A stretch of 64,000 nucleotides of DNA from Nephrocerus scutellatus (taxonomy: Eukaryota > Arthropoda > Insecta > Diptera > Pipunculidae): contig OX352763.1 in the NCBI GenBank assembly GCA_947095585.1, positions 102,527,908 to 102,591,907 of the forward strand, in the 5' to 3' direction. Every line of letters begins with the position of its first letter. The first letter of the stretch is position 1. Shown here piece after piece: positions 21,650 through 32,705 of this stretch. The position numbers were made by a program, and so were the translations under genes. The notes below the pieces were generated by a model that was not told the DNA's origin, ran no database searches, and worked only from the letters and a program-made list of their open reading frames with translations.

Positions 21650-22256
21650 CAGTTTATTGACAATGCTGTGCAAAACGACATTGATTTTACTGATGAAAAT
21701 ATTTTCCTAAGTCTAGACCAAATATACATAGGGACTAAAGCAGCATTTATAATATGTAATGAAACTATTTCTAATATAGAATTCAAAAATATTAAAAAAC
21801 GTTGTCGCGATTATTATAAAGATATGTGTGAACAAATCTTGTTTCGGTTCAATTTTAAAGATAAAGTTTTAGTTGCATTACAAGGTCTTGATCCCAATAA
21901 TTTGGTTGACCCTTTGGTATCGTTGTTTCCCAACATAATTAGTCAGTTCGAAGCCGAGGTGCTCGATGAGGAATGGCGATTAATGATAAATCAACCATTG
22001 ATTCTACCAACAAATTTTTCGTATGAAAAATAGTTTGAATGAAACAATGTTTCCTAATATTCCCTTTCCTCATAGCAGTGCTACTGCTGAACGAGTGTTT
22101 TCTAATGTTAGATTGATTAAGGACAAAAAGAGGAACTATTTGCTTACAGGAACTGTCAATGCTCTTTTAATGTCCAAAGAGCTGCTTGATAAAGACTTCA
22201 CTGAAAAATGGCAGCCCTCGATAGATTTGCTATCAAAATATAAAAAAAGATAAAGA
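21650..22256 (+). pseudogene. hAT transposase C-terminal half
   Basis: Two plus-strand frames. 21668-22033 gives a helical segment with FKNIKKRCRDYYKDMCEQIL and DEEWRLMINQPLI. After a frameshift, 22023-22253 gives IPFPHSSATAERVFSNVRLI followed by KDKKRNYLLTGTVNALLMSK. The second block is the hAT C-terminal dimerisation region (P-x-S-x-A-x-x-ER-x-FS...K-x-R-N-x-L). The N-terminal BED zinc finger and the first catalytic Asp region are absent, and no terminal repeats or 8-bp duplication were found. Confidence 0.8.
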
Positions 22257-22637
22257 CATTTCAAATACGCATGTGTTAGGTGTGATCAATACCCAAGTTT
22301 TTCTCCTTAGTTAAACTTACCCAATAATCGCAGTTACAAATAGTACGTTCGGTGTCTAAGTCTTTAATCCCAGTGATAAACAGTGTTGTGCAAATTAAAA
22401 TTTAAAAAAAAACCAAAAAGAAATGACCAAATAACCACAGCGGACAACAACTGAATACCACAGACGTCAGGATTTTAAACACAAAAATATCTAATATATT
22501 CAAACATCAAAATTCATGGTATGTTCTCAAACATTTCTTATATTATATTTAAACTCATATATTATCATTTAGTCAGACACCCTTCACCTGTCTTGGTTTC
22601 GTACCAAATTAAACCCTTCCAAATTCAGGCCGAGTAA

Positions 22638-22682
22638 GCTCGCTGAAGAGACCTCATGGTGGAGGTCGAAAACGTTACGAGC
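22638..22682 (+). ncRNA. type I hammerhead ribozyme, minimal stem III
   Basis: Every conserved core element is present in order. Stem I 5' strand is GCTCG (22638-22642) and core CUGAAGA is 22643-22649. Stem II is GACCTC (22650-22655), loop ATGGTG, GAGGTC (22662-22667), six perfect pairs. GAAA is 22668-22671, a four-base self-complementary ACGT (22672-22675) stands in the stem III position, UA is 22676-22677 as the UH cleavage dinucleotide, and the stem I 3' strand is CGAGC (22678-22682), pairing perfectly with GCTCG. Predicted cleavage is between 22677 and 22678. Hammerheads with a minimal stem III are known from Penelope-like retroelements and small retrozyme-type elements, where they act as dimers. 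I see no Penelope protein nearby. Confidence 0.8.
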
Positions 22683-22704
22683 CACCAACCAAAGCAACCT
22701 AGTT

Positions 22705-22732
22705 GCTTTAAACCCTTCACGGGTTAAAGGAA
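22705..22732. repeat. short hairpin downstream of the ribozyme
   Basis: CTTTAAACCC, spacer TTCAC, GGGTTAAAG forms an 8-9 bp stem about 25 bases after the hammerhead 3' end. It could be part of the same element's structured RNA. Confidence 0.4.
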
Positions 22733-22814
22733 ATCTTCTGTCTTAGAACAGTTGATTTATAAAAAACAGCCTATCTATCTGCCTCAATTTTACATAATTA
22801 TTATTTATTAATTA

Positions 22815-23570
22815 ACTAGCTGTTCCCGGGCGCTTTGCTACCCGCCCACTGACGCCACGTCTACTTACCCCCGCGTTTCCCAGTTGCCCCATCCCACTGA
22901 CCCCCGCTCACTGACCTCCCGCCCTTTGACCTCCCGCCCACTGACCACCCACCCATTGACCTCATACACACTGACCCACCGCCCACTGAACTCACACCCA
23001 CTGACATCACACCCACTGACCTCCCGCCCACTGACCACCCACCCATTGACCTCATACACACTGACCCACCTCCCGCTGAACACACACCCACTGACCTCCC
23101 GCCCACTGACCACCCGCCCACTGACCACCCACCCATTGACCTCATACACACTGACCCACCACCCACTGAACTCACACCCACTGACCTCACACCCACTGAC
23201 GCCACGCCCACTTACACCGCGTTTCCCGGCTGCACCATCCCACTGACCCCCGCCCACTAGCGCCACGCCCACTTACACCCGCGTTTCCCGGCTGCCCCAT
23301 CCCGCTGACCCCCGCCCATTGACGCCAGCGCCACCTATCGGGTCCAAATTTTGTCAACGACTTTCTTTTTATTTAAATATTATATGGTGTGAATTTGAGC
23401 CAAAACGTTCCATAAATAAGAATTTTCGGGAAAAAACGATACCAGCGCCACCTAGCGGGGCTTTTAAACCTTCCCGTAGCAATTACAAACAAACTCAAAT
23501 TTGGTCCAGCCGTTCTCGAGTTTTAGTCAGTCTAACGCACAGCAATTGATTTTTATATATATAGATTTTT
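22815..23570 (+). mobile_element. short retroposon with internal minisatellite and TATATATAG tail
   Basis: Starts around AACTAGCTGTTCCCGGGCGC and ends with CCAGCCGTTCTCGAGTTTTA, then ATTTTTATATATATAGATTT. This kind of start, and a tail of a CCAG-x-x-GTT-x-x-GAGTTT box followed by a TATATATAGAT run, recurs across insect genomes as a non-coding retroposon. From 22860 to 23330 it is filled with CCCACTGACC-type repeats. Two GCGCCACCTA(T/G)CGGG boxes flank a central 100-bp unit (23328 and 23447). No reverse transcriptase is encoded, and family assignment is not made. Confidence 0.55.
22860..23330. repeat. minisatellite of CCCACTGAC(C) units with about 60-90 bp higher-order period
   Basis: Ten- to twelve-base units (CGCCCACTGACC, ACCCACTGAACT, CATACACACTGACC) repeat in a larger pattern. 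The block from GACCTCCCGCCCACTGACCA to CTCATACACACTGACCCACC occurs at about 22932, 23020 and 23110. The units keep a 12-base phase, so all frames look open (the 120-aa plus frame reads PLTSHPLTS...). I treat these as shadows. Confidence 0.8.
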
Positions 23571-25140
23571 ATTATTTTTCACACATGATACATTCAAAAT
23601 TTCTTATCTATACTGGCAATCATACAATGAAACTGACGACAAAAAGCTACAAATTTGCCTAGGAATAAGAAATTAGAATTTGAAACCCAGCAAAACAGCA
23701 GGTTTTCTTTTTCCAAAGAAGGATTACGATAGTGGAATTGTTGTTGTAATTCCTTATTGATCGGCAAATAAAATACAGTTGTTGTCGTCGTAAAGGCAAA
23801 CAAAAACAAATGCCAACATAAACTTCAAACTACCTTTAGAGAGAACTGTCAAAGCATATTCCGGAAAGTTGAAAGTTGGTCAACTGTTTGCGTCACTTCC
23901 GTCACATGCTTTTCCTATGGGACACTTCCCTTAAGAATGCATATATTCCGTCGGTCTGTCAGTTGTATACGTTGCCCCAATGGACGCAACGGATTCTATT
24001 GGCTGGCCCCTTTAGATTTAATAACCCTACGTTTAAACTTTATACAAAAATAATTTGCGCAGAAAAAATTACAGAATTGTGTAAAATACCAACAGAAATA
24101 AACTGATGGGAACCCATCTGTAAATACAGCGCAGATATAGAAACTTGGAACAATGACCGGAATCTCTACCATCTTGGGCGAATGTAGGTAAGTAATTAAA
24201 ATTTAAACCATTAATGATTTTTCAAATTTAGAAGATTATTAATAATGCATAACTTTAGTTTACACAGAGAACTAACTATTAATATAAGAATATGCATTAA
24301 ATAGCAGATTGATTTTTTGGCAAGCACGTCGTTCGTTTTTTCTAAAAAACAAATCTACGGTAGATCGGATTTCCTCCCTAACAGATCTTAATATTTTGGG
24401 AGATTTACCCCTCTTTTCATTAACTACAAAAACAACAAACCCAAGTAAAGATTCTCGGTTTGCGTGTTCGTTTTTTCGAAAAAAAATCTATGATCGAGCT
24501 TAGATTTCTAAAACAAAAAAAAAACGTCATAAAAAAGATGCACAATGACAATCGCAATCTACGATTCTATTCAGCATTTTTGAAATACGTTTCAATATAT
24601 TTTGCTAACTAGTGCAAGGCAGCATAGAGCAGTAGGCGCAGTAAGTTGGTCAAATTCAAAATTTAATTTTTCTCATTTGTCTCACACTTTGCAGAATTTG
24701 TTGTGTAGTTTTGATATAATTTACTTTACAATTCGCACTCACGTGGTTTGTTTTAAACCACTTTGGGTGTCAATGATAAAGCCAATAGTGTATGGAAGGA
24801 TGGGTATGTGTAGGTCTTCTGTTTTAAAAAGTGTGGATGCTGATAGAGTCCTGTCAAAAACGGCTGTATAAAGAATGCAATAGACGTTTCCAGAAATCAC
24901 CTTAGTACTCTATTGTTTTATTTGTTAATCGAGAATATTCGCAATGCGATGTAGTTGAGTGCTGTTGTATTTACTGGAATCTAATTGTTATACCATCCCA
25001 TATAAAAATTCAATTCTAACGTCTAACCCAATTACTCTAGGACTATGTTCTATGCTTCTATGTTGTAAGCAATTTTTTTCTGCGCAAATTAACTTCGAAC
25101 CGCCTAAATAATTCTTAGTTATCTCTCTTCTCATTTTATT
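23571..25140. other. no gene recognised
   Basis: AT-rich. Short frames at 23594-23809, 23876-24106 and 24602-24871 lack domains. The last 150 bp (about 24920-25090) could hold an upstream exon of the PTAR1-like pseudogene, since the plus strand reads a Cys/Leu-rich ITLGLCSMLLCCKQFF segment, but I cannot support a join. Confidence 0.45.
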
Positions 25141-25145
25141 TTTAG

Positions 25146-26340
25146 ATTCGAGATCATCCCGACGATATTGAAAAAAAATCTCCAGTGGTCCATGTCGATC
25201 ACAATTTACTCTTAGAATCATTGTTTGCCAAACATGTGTATTATGCACAAAAAACGTTAATCGAGTACAGACTCCGCAGCGACAAATCGTAACACCTACA
25301 ACAGTGATGAAACAATCATCGGGAATTTCTCTTTTCAGGAGTGGTCCTGATAAAAAAGCCCAAATCAAGTGAAGCATTTGCCTACAGGAGATGGTTGTTT
25401 TCATTTAAAAGTAAGTTAATAATAATTATTGATTAATAACTTGAATGAAACCTTTGTTTGTTTTTTATTTTTAGGCTCCCAATCGATTGATTGTCTCGTT
25501 GAGATTGTGATCGCTGTGCGGATAGCAATTATCATGCATGGACACATCGACAATGGGTCCAGCAGAAAGCACCATTCCTGCTCAAATCGGAAATCATGAT
25601 GGCGGAAAAACTCATGCGTAAGCACATCAGCGATTACAGCAGCTCTAACTATTGGCAAGTGGTGCTAGCCAAGATGTTGGAGACCAGATTCTATGTTAGC
25701 TTAGGCATAACAATCCGTACCTTAGTGATCTGATTAATTACTATTTGATATAAGTTCTTAAGACTGCAGATGATCTATTAGTGAAAGTATTACCAAGTAT
25801 CGATCAACAAGCAATCGGCGATGAGAAACATAAAGCGTTTCTTTGCTGGTGTAATCTGTCCGCCTATTTAATTGGGCGAGGAGCTAAACAATACGTTCGG
25901 TTATCTTGAATCCTTTGAAACTCATTGAAATGCCTCATTGAAACGACCCGGCAGTTAATATTGTCGAGAAGCATTGTCTACGAATGTTTGCAGATATTAT
26001 TACTCAACTAATGTATTTCTATCATGGACTCTGCAGAAAGCACCATTCCTGCTCAAATCGGAGATCATGATGACGGAGAAGATCATGCGTAAGCACATAA
26101 GCAATTAGAGCAGCTATCACTTTCGAGAATGATCGGCGTGTCTCATCGAAATTCAGTGTCGATAACTGTGTAAAAACTGACGACGACCCGAAGTAAAGCC
26201 TTGTCTACGAAAGTCTGCGGATATTATTACTCAACAAATGCATTTCTATCTGCTCTGAAGCTTTCGGAGGGCATGCTCGGCGAGAGGCATGGCAAATGAT
26301 GTTCACTGTTTTTGATATTTGATTATTCGAATTAGAAATG
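25146..26340 (+). pseudogene. prenyltransferase alpha-repeat protein (PTAR1-like) pseudogene
   Basis: A plausible exon starts after TTTATTTTTAG at 25145: DHPDDIEKKSPVVHVDHNLL, then LFAKHVYYAQKTLIEYRLRS. A possible 50-bp intron ends TTTTCAG (about 25332). The next exon reads VVLIKKPKSSEAFAYRRWLF, then a strong donor AAAA/GTAAGT (about 25409) and an acceptor TTTTTAG (about 25471). The third exon contains two TGA stops, then CDRCADSNYHAWTHRQWVQQ and KAPFLLKSEIMMAEKLMRKH. EAFAYRRW and NYHAWTHRQW match the W/R-rich helix repeats of protein prenyltransferase alpha subunits, and the order fits PTAR1, the Rab geranylgeranylation factor subunit. After a frameshift, GDEKHKAFLCWCNLSAYLIG follows. 25976-26120 partly repeats earlier exon sequence. 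Stops, shifts and rearrangement mark it as dead. The only host-gene-like locus here. Confidence 0.5.
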
Positions 26341-27460
26341 GCAAGTCATTTTTTTCTTTTTCTGTGGTGTTATTTCTTCCTCATTTACTAATTATTATTT
26401 GTTCAACTCTTCTATATCTCTATTTGTTCTTAAGTCTTTAATGAAATTTTCGAATAACCCTAACTTATAAACAGATCTTAAGAATATTTCGAAAAAAAGC
26501 ACTAATATCGCATACATTTCTAAAAAAACGATCACTTTCAAATTTTACAAAAAGTATTGTCCATTGGAGATACACATCAGTATAAAAAAAAAGAAAAAAA
26601 AAGCAAAGTTTGAATAAAATCAGGCTTTAGGAAGCTAAAAATTGATCACATGATTCTACCAGAGACAACCACCGGCATGCGCAGTTAATATAGATAATTT
26701 AAAAATAGTTTTTATTAAGCTTAACTTTAATGACTCTCCTCAACTAATACAATGTTGTAAATAATCTACACTTTGAAGGAAAATTTTAGTTTATTACCTA
26801 TGCACGTTAAATATTATTAACTGTTTTCGTAGCTTGTTTGTAGATATAAATTTCTTAAGAGATAAAAAAACAGTTTTCTGAAAGTTATACGAGAAAAAGT
26901 CGTCTCAGTTAAATGTATATTATAAAATTAGCTTATTAGTTTAAAAAATCGTGAGTTGGAAGTATTTTTGGTTTAAATCTAAGACGTAGTTTTGCTTTCC
27001 GACTCCCACCGCTAAGATGAGATTCCGAATTCTAATCAAAGATAACCTTTTGTAATTTTTTGTTAACGCATCTTTAATCGCTGCAAAAAATAAATTGTAA
27101 TTCCATTTTAGGTTAACTACATAGGCTTTGGATGGATATGAAAATTTCTTTTCGGTTTTCCTGAAAAAGGTTTTGCTTCAAAGGCCTGTGTAGACTTTTT
27201 CGCCGGCATTACTGCCTACTCCGGAGATACACGTTTGGCAAGAGAAAAATGAGATGTGATGAGAAATGAAGAAATCGTTCAAACAGCATTCCCAACTTTA
27301 TGTGCAATTTAAATCGCTTGTATTGGCGTTTCCTTAGAAATGACAGAAATGTGATGAGAAATTTCTGCAAGAGGCGCATCCTCGACCAACACAATAAAAT
27401 GCACGATGAGTTCAAATCAGGAATTCATTTCCTCACTCGCCATTCAGAAAATCAACTTCC
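26341..27460. other. no gene recognised
   Basis: AT-rich with poly-A tracts. Around 27180-27330 the plus strand has short coding-looking pieces (VDFFAGITAYSGDTRLARE) without a family match. They could be decayed transposon. The 27461-27474 segment is the left target duplication of the LINE insertion. Confidence 0.45.
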
Positions 27461-27474
27461 ACTATTATAACGAT
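27461..27474. repeat. 14-bp target-site duplication of LINE, left
   Basis: ACTATTATAACGAT here matches ACTACTATAACGAT at 29506-29519 in 13 of 14 bases. These are the two edges of the LINE at 27475-29505. Confidence 0.85.
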
Positions 27475-29505
27475 GTTGTTGTTGTTGTAGCAACTATGTA
27501 GATTCGTATTGGTCCATTGGATTGTGGTGTTTAGATGGCTGTCGGAACAATCCAGGCCCAGAAATGCGGCTGCTTCGTCGGGGTGTGCCCACAGGGATAG
27601 CGGTGTGAGTGACGTCGGGTGGGACGGGCAGCTGAATAGATGAGCGGTGTTAAGTGCTGACGCACCACAGTCTGGGCATTGATCTATGATGCTATAACGT
27701 AAGCGGTGTATGTAACTATTCAGAATGGAGCTCCATCCTGATCTCAGTTGTGATAAAGTTGATCTGGTTCGCCTGGGAAGGCTTTCCCAACTTTGATCTA
27801 TAGGAGGAGGGCGAACATACAGAACGATATGTTTTGGAGATAATCTAGTGCGGTTCTAACTGAAACTTGATGAATTACGTTTAGGGCCTTATTATAGTCC
27901 GCTGGGTTTAGAGGTGAATATGAATATGCAAACTGGTGTACCTCTTCGGATATCAGATCGGCTTTGCCTGGGAGGTGTGTTGAGGGTAAGCAGGTCCCGG
28001 TTCGGGTGTTCGGGTCGGTGGTAGGCAAGTAGGAATTGTGTGACGAGGAGCTCATTGTGGTCTTTAGCATTAGGGTTTCTTGGTGGAGATGGTCCTCATG
28101 TGACACGCGATGACAGCCAGTGATGATGCGTAGAGCACTGACACGTTTGTAGCTTCTGCCATTGTGTCTGGCAGAGACGAGGAGTCCAGATGGTTGCCGC
28201 ATAGTTAAAGACCGATCTGTCAATCACTTGATATGTGTTACGAAGAGTTTCTTTGTCCTTACCCATTTACTTCCCGCCAAGGATTTCAGGATTTTGTTTC
28301 TGGACATGACTCGTTTATTGATGTTTTTTGAATGAGAGGAAAATGTCAACACATTGCCTATTGTTATTCCCAAGATCTTTGGATGATTGACTGAATGGAT
28401 TGTCCTGCCGTGTATCAAGTGGTCGAGCTGAAGGTTGCCATCTTTGGTCCAGGTGGTGAAAAGTGGAGAGACAGGATTAGATTTCGACCGGTAAAGAAAT
28501 CTTCTAGTACATGTGGTAGGCGTTGATGTTTCTCCAGATGGTGGGGATATCCTTGCCCGACGCAAGGGTGGTGCAGTCATCGTCGTACGATATAAATTTC
28601 AGTCCGGGTGGTGCAGCGGGGAGTTTCGCCATGTGGTGGCTGAAGAGGGTCGGTGAGAGGACCCTTACTTGGAGTACACCTTGCTTAACTTTCCTGTATT
28701 GCGATTTGTTGTTCCGGAATTCGACGTAGGACTTCATGCCATTAAGGTAGTTTGCATGCCATCGTTTCGTGGTGTTGGAGAGGTGTGAATCTAGGATGTC
28801 TTGTAGTAATATGCCTTGGTGTCGAACGTCTTAGATAGGTCCAGTGCAACACGAAAGTGCGATCACAGGGAAGCTGTTGGTTAAGGCCTTATTATGAGTG
28901 TTGTGATCACCGAGTGGGCTGTGGTTGTGCTGCGCTGCTTGCGAAAGCCGTGTTTACATTTGGCTAACTGGAGTTTGTAGTGAAGCTGGGGAAGTAGTAT
29001 TTTTGCAAATGAAGACAGGAGAAAAATTGGACGGTAGGAGGATTCTTGGTTTACCTGACTTGAGAAGGGAAATAATTCTACCCACTCTCCAAGGGTCATG
29101 GATGTCCAATACCTGTTAAGCCTAGATGTTTGAGCATAATCGTTGCGATTCCATCCGAGCCAGTGGCTTTAGACGGTTTTGCTCTGTGTATAGCTGATTC
29201 GACTTCAGAGGGAAGTAGAGTACGTGGGGTGTTGTCGTGTTTGAGGCTGTGCAATTATCTGAGAGTAGCTCGCTCTTTTTAACAACAGTGTGTTGGGTTC
29301 TATAAATTGGCAGCAGAAGTTTGAGGAACAATTGAGGCAATCTTGTTGTGTGCTGTTAAAGTTGATGGCTGTTAGGTCCCTATTCTGGTGGTGTTGGAGA
29401 GCTCCTCTAATTCTAGTGTACGAATTGTTGTAGTTGAGTGTTGACATTCTTTGGCCAAGAAAATCCTGGGTCGTTCCTGGGACGAAGACCCAAATGTGAG
29501 AATCG
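27475..29505 (-). mobile_element. 5'-truncated Jockey-clade LINE
   Basis: The minus-oriented non-LTR element ends in the tail GTTGCTACAACAACAACAAC at 27475 and is cut at its 5' end at 29505, with a 14-bp target duplication outside. Decayed ORF2 pieces in order: 29122-29447, ending RLKPLARMESQ..LCSNI; 28881-29099, with SSYRPIFLLSSFAKILL and KHGFRKQRSTTTAHSVIT; 28504-28737, with VKQGVLQVRVLSPTLFSHHM and SYDDDCT (the YADD box with Ala replaced by Asp); 28224-28580; and 27798-28223, with ALRIITGCH and HLHQETLML. Frameshifts separate the pieces and the endonuclease is absent. Confidence 0.85.
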
Positions 29506-29519
29506 ACTACTATAACGAT

Positions 29520-30765
29520 CGAAAATATTAGCTAAAAACAATGATTATTCAACAGCTCCATTTTTTAGATTTATTTAGGCTATTTTTTATTAGACTGTTT
29601 ATTAGATTGTTATAAATTATCTGGAATTCTTTTTTTTAGGTGTTCGCTTACCAAACAAAAAGCCAAATCTGTCATGCCTGCTGTTGTTCCTGCATCATTT
29701 GTTGCATCCAACCCAGCAAACAATTGAATAATCAATAGCACAGTTAAGGCAGATTTCAGCAAGAATTCAAACATCATATACAGCAACGGAAACACCAGGA
29801 GATTATATCAACTAAGTGACAAATGACTAAATACAGTTCAACTCTACAACGGATAACAACGATGACAACAATAGCAGTTAAAACACCAACATCAAAAATC
29901 ATCATCAATATCAAGATCATCATGCATAATCAGCACATCACCATCATCATCAATAACAGGATGATCATCGAAAATGTAACAGCTGCGGTGTAATGTCAAC
30001 GAAAACGAACTTGCGAGCATAATTTCTCCAAAGATCCCGAACGAAGATTCATCCAGGTATTCTTAGATAATAAGTCAATGTCAGTAAATCTATCAAATAC
30101 CACAAGGTATATGCTAATGCAATACAAAGTTAATTGAAGTACAGAAAAGGAGTAAAACTACAAGATAATTGCATATTTAGTTTCAAATGTGGTTCAAATA
30201 GCAGTGAGTGGTAATGGTAGAAGTAGTCGAACCACTGCACAACAGTACAAAAATTACAATTTTATTATGTTTCACAAATTTATCTTATTTTACTGTCTTT
30301 CACCTTAACTACAATATGTATTATTTTTCCGACATTTATCCAAATGTCTTTTTTTGTACGTTTCCTCTCGAAATATCTGTATTTAGTTTTGTTATCTATT
30401 TTATGGATTTCACCGATTATTGTACGAAGTTGTTGTCTACGCTATAGATATATCATGCCATTTTGCATTAATCTCTTGTTTATTAGTTCATTGCAATAAT
30501 AAAACGTGCAACTGTGAAATCCCAAAAATAATTTACGTCAGCAAAAAACTAATATACAAATTGATATTCCTTATTTCATTGTGCATGAGGTAAAATTCTC
30601 TTTTGAGCTAGGACAGTTCAGTGGACGCACATTTACATTTGCCAGGAAAATATATATTTCAACGGCGTCGTTGATATTTGATTTCGATCATAAAGGTGCG
30701 TCCTGGTTGGTCACAATTGGGGAAAACAATTAGTTTGTGTTTTCCTTTTTTATTGTTTGTGAAAT
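29520..30765. other. no gene recognised
   Basis: AT-rich. The 29830-29960 stretch is rich in CAT/ATC triplets (ATCATCATC-type). Frames at 29610-29795 and 30208-30447 have hydrophobic segments but no family resemblance. Confidence 0.5.
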
Positions 30766-30812
30766 GACTGAGAAATCCCATCAGTAAAGGCTGCCTCAAA
30801 CTGTACGTAAAG
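30766..30812. repeat. 47-bp direct repeat, left copy
   Basis: ACTGAGAAATCCCATCAGTA followed by AA(G)G(C)TGCCTCAAACTGTACGTAAAG recurs at 32880-32926 with two differences. The repeats enclose about 2.1 kb containing two tandem arrays. Confidence 0.85.
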
Positions 30813-30848
30813 TGATATTATATTATTTAACTGTTTTAATTTTTAATG

Positions 30849-30960
30849 TGTAACGTTGTTCGCTCGGGTGACGCTCGCCGGTCACCCAGGGTTCGTTTTG
30901 CTTGGTTATTACAAATTAAAGAGTTTTTGGTTTTGTTCGTTTGTGTTTCGTTTTATTATT
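30849..30960 (-). repeat. LTR-end-like TGTAACGTT block
   Basis: TGTAACGTTGTTCGCTCGGG followed by TGACGCTCGCCGG closely resembles 55571-55640 (TGTAACGTTCTTTCTCGACG then GCTCGGGTGACGCTCGCCG). It shares its first 12 bases and the later GGGTTCGTTT box with 60989-61050. TGTAACG on plus is CGTTACA on minus, a normal LTR end. At 55.5 kb it directly precedes a minus-strand gag, so I infer that these are U5 ends of related gypsy-type LTRs. Confidence 0.45.
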
Positions 30961-31039
30961 CCATTATGTTCTTGTGTTTACAATCTTAATGATATATCTA
31001 CTTAAATAATGAATACTTAGAATACGTAGTGAGCTACCT

Positions 31040-31575
31040 ATTAGAGCTAATACTGAGCGCGTGGGAGGTTCACGAAGAACTGCTCAGCTCGAAGTAACAC
31101 AGTCAGCAGATGCAATACCAATCAACATCTACTGCCGCGTACTTGAAAAAGTCCTACTGAGCACACGGAGGGCGTTCGAGGAGAACTGCTCGGCTCGAAG
31201 TAGCACAGTCAGCAGATGCAATACCAACCATCATCTACTGCCGCGTACTTGAAAAAGTCCTACTGAGCACACGGAGGGCGTTCGAGGAGAACTGCTCGGC
31301 TCGAAGTAGCACAGTCAGCAGATGCAATACCAATCAACATCTACTGCTGCGTACTTAAAAGTCCTACTGAGCACACGGAGGGCGTTCGAGGAGAACTGCT
31401 CGGCTCGAAGTAGCACAGTCAACAGATGCAATACCAATCAACATCTACTGCCGCGTACTTGAAAAAGTCCTACTGAGCACACGGAGGGCGTTCAAGGAGA
31501 ACTGCTCGGGTCGAAGTAGCACAGTCAGCAGATGCAATAACAATCAACATCTACTGCTGTGTACTTGAAATACAA
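31040..31575. repeat. five tandem copies of a 106-bp unit
   Basis: The box CAACATCTACTG(C)CG starts at 31129, 31235, 31341, 31445 and 31551 (spacing 106, 106, 104, 106). Each unit contains GAACTGCTCGGCTCGAAGTA and GTCCTACTGAGCACACGGAG. Units are about 95 percent identical, so the array is young. Confidence 0.9.
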
Positions 31576-32379
31576 TGCGGAACTTTATATTGGGCGTTCG
31601 GGTTTTAAACAGTGCAGTTCCTTGGTATAACTTTTTAACAAGTGCAACAACAATTAACATTGTTTTAGGTTATACCGCTTCAAAAGATCAGGGAGTGCTT
31701 TTCTTATGGGAGAATTACTGCTGTCGTTGGCTATAGACGACGTACTCTTCTCCACACTTTCCCCTCCTAATTGTAGGTTTTCGCGTCCCATGTCATTACT
31801 TAAATCTTTCAATTTGTTGGGAATTCTATTTCCTAAAAATATTGTAAAATAAATTATTCGTATACGAGTTATATTCGTATACGAACAATTTCCGCCTGTT
31901 GGGTACTTTATTATTGTTATTAATGTTATTGCTATTATGACATGGGGCGCGACAGGAGTATTTTTATATTTTAAAAAAAAAATAATGTTTTCGGTTGATA
32001 TCAGACGACCGTGGGATTTAATCCCCATATCGCTTGATTTTCAAGCAGAGGTGCTACTGTACTGTGGTGCTATTCGTACATGTGTAGTCAGGTTGGTTTT
32101 TTTTCCTACTTGCGTTATGCGCTTACTGCCGTTTAATATGTTTTGTTTTGTCTACTTATTTTCCATACTTAATAATACATATATATCTACTTGTGTCGTT
32201 TTGGTTTACAATTTCTGTTTGTACGTACTTATTGATAATGTTTGCTAGGTACATATATTTGTGTTATACTTTGTATGTTCTTATTTGTTTGTTGGTACTT
32301 ATTTGTGATATTTGCTATTTTACCTATATTAGCCGTATGGTTTGTAACGTCGTTAATTTGATGTCAAAGTAACTTCGTT
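31576..32379. other. no gene recognised; perfect small palindromes
   Basis: 31856-31886 contains ATTCGTATACGA, a short spacer, then TTCGTATACGAA: two CGTATACG palindromes that are also inverted copies of each other. A 124-codon minus frame (31654-32028) has one hydrophobic stretch (HVIIAITLITIIKY) and no recognised family. It may be a fragment of an element ORF. Confidence 0.4.
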
Positions 32380-32705
32380 ACAAATGAAGTTGATTAAAGC
32401 TGTATGATCAATATTTTTATTCTTTAGCTGTAGAATAAAATATAAGCTGATGATGATGAAGTTGAATAAAGCTGTATGATCAACATTTTTATTATTTAGC
32501 TGTAGAATAAAATATAAGCTGATGATGATGAAGTTGATTAAAGCTGTATGATCAAAATTTTTATTATTTAGCTGTAGAATAAAATATAAGCTGATGATGA
32601 TGAAGTTGATTAAAGCTGTGTGATCAACATTTTTATTCTTTAGCTGCGGAATAAAATATAGGCTGTTGATAACATAAGTTGATTGAAGCTGTATGATCAA
32701 TTAAA
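32380..32705. repeat. tandem array, 72-73 bp unit, about 4.5 copies
   Basis: GCTGTATGATCAA recurs at 32398, 32471, 32543, 32615 (GCTGTGTGATCAA) and 32688. Units contain TTTTTATTCTTTAGCTG and GATGATGATGAAGTTGA. The 72-bp period keeps frame, so a repetitive open frame appears on the minus strand (32353-32700), which I consider a shadow. Confidence 0.9.

Noticed and set aside
22861..23272. Three overlapping 116-135 codon frames rich in Gly/Val/Ser or Pro/Leu/Thr
   Set aside because: They arise from a 12-base repeat that keeps all frames open. No start context or family.
31654..32028. 124-codon minus frame considered as an env-like ORF
   Set aside because: One hydrophobic stretch only, with no signal peptide, cleavage site or cysteine pattern. 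Insufficient support.
31985..32060. tRNA-like sequence on the minus strand (GCTTGAAAATCAAGC stem and GGGATTAAATCCC)
   Set aside because: Two hairpins resemble anticodon and T arms, but there is no acceptor stem, D arm or proper T loop (TTCRA), and loop lengths do not fit.
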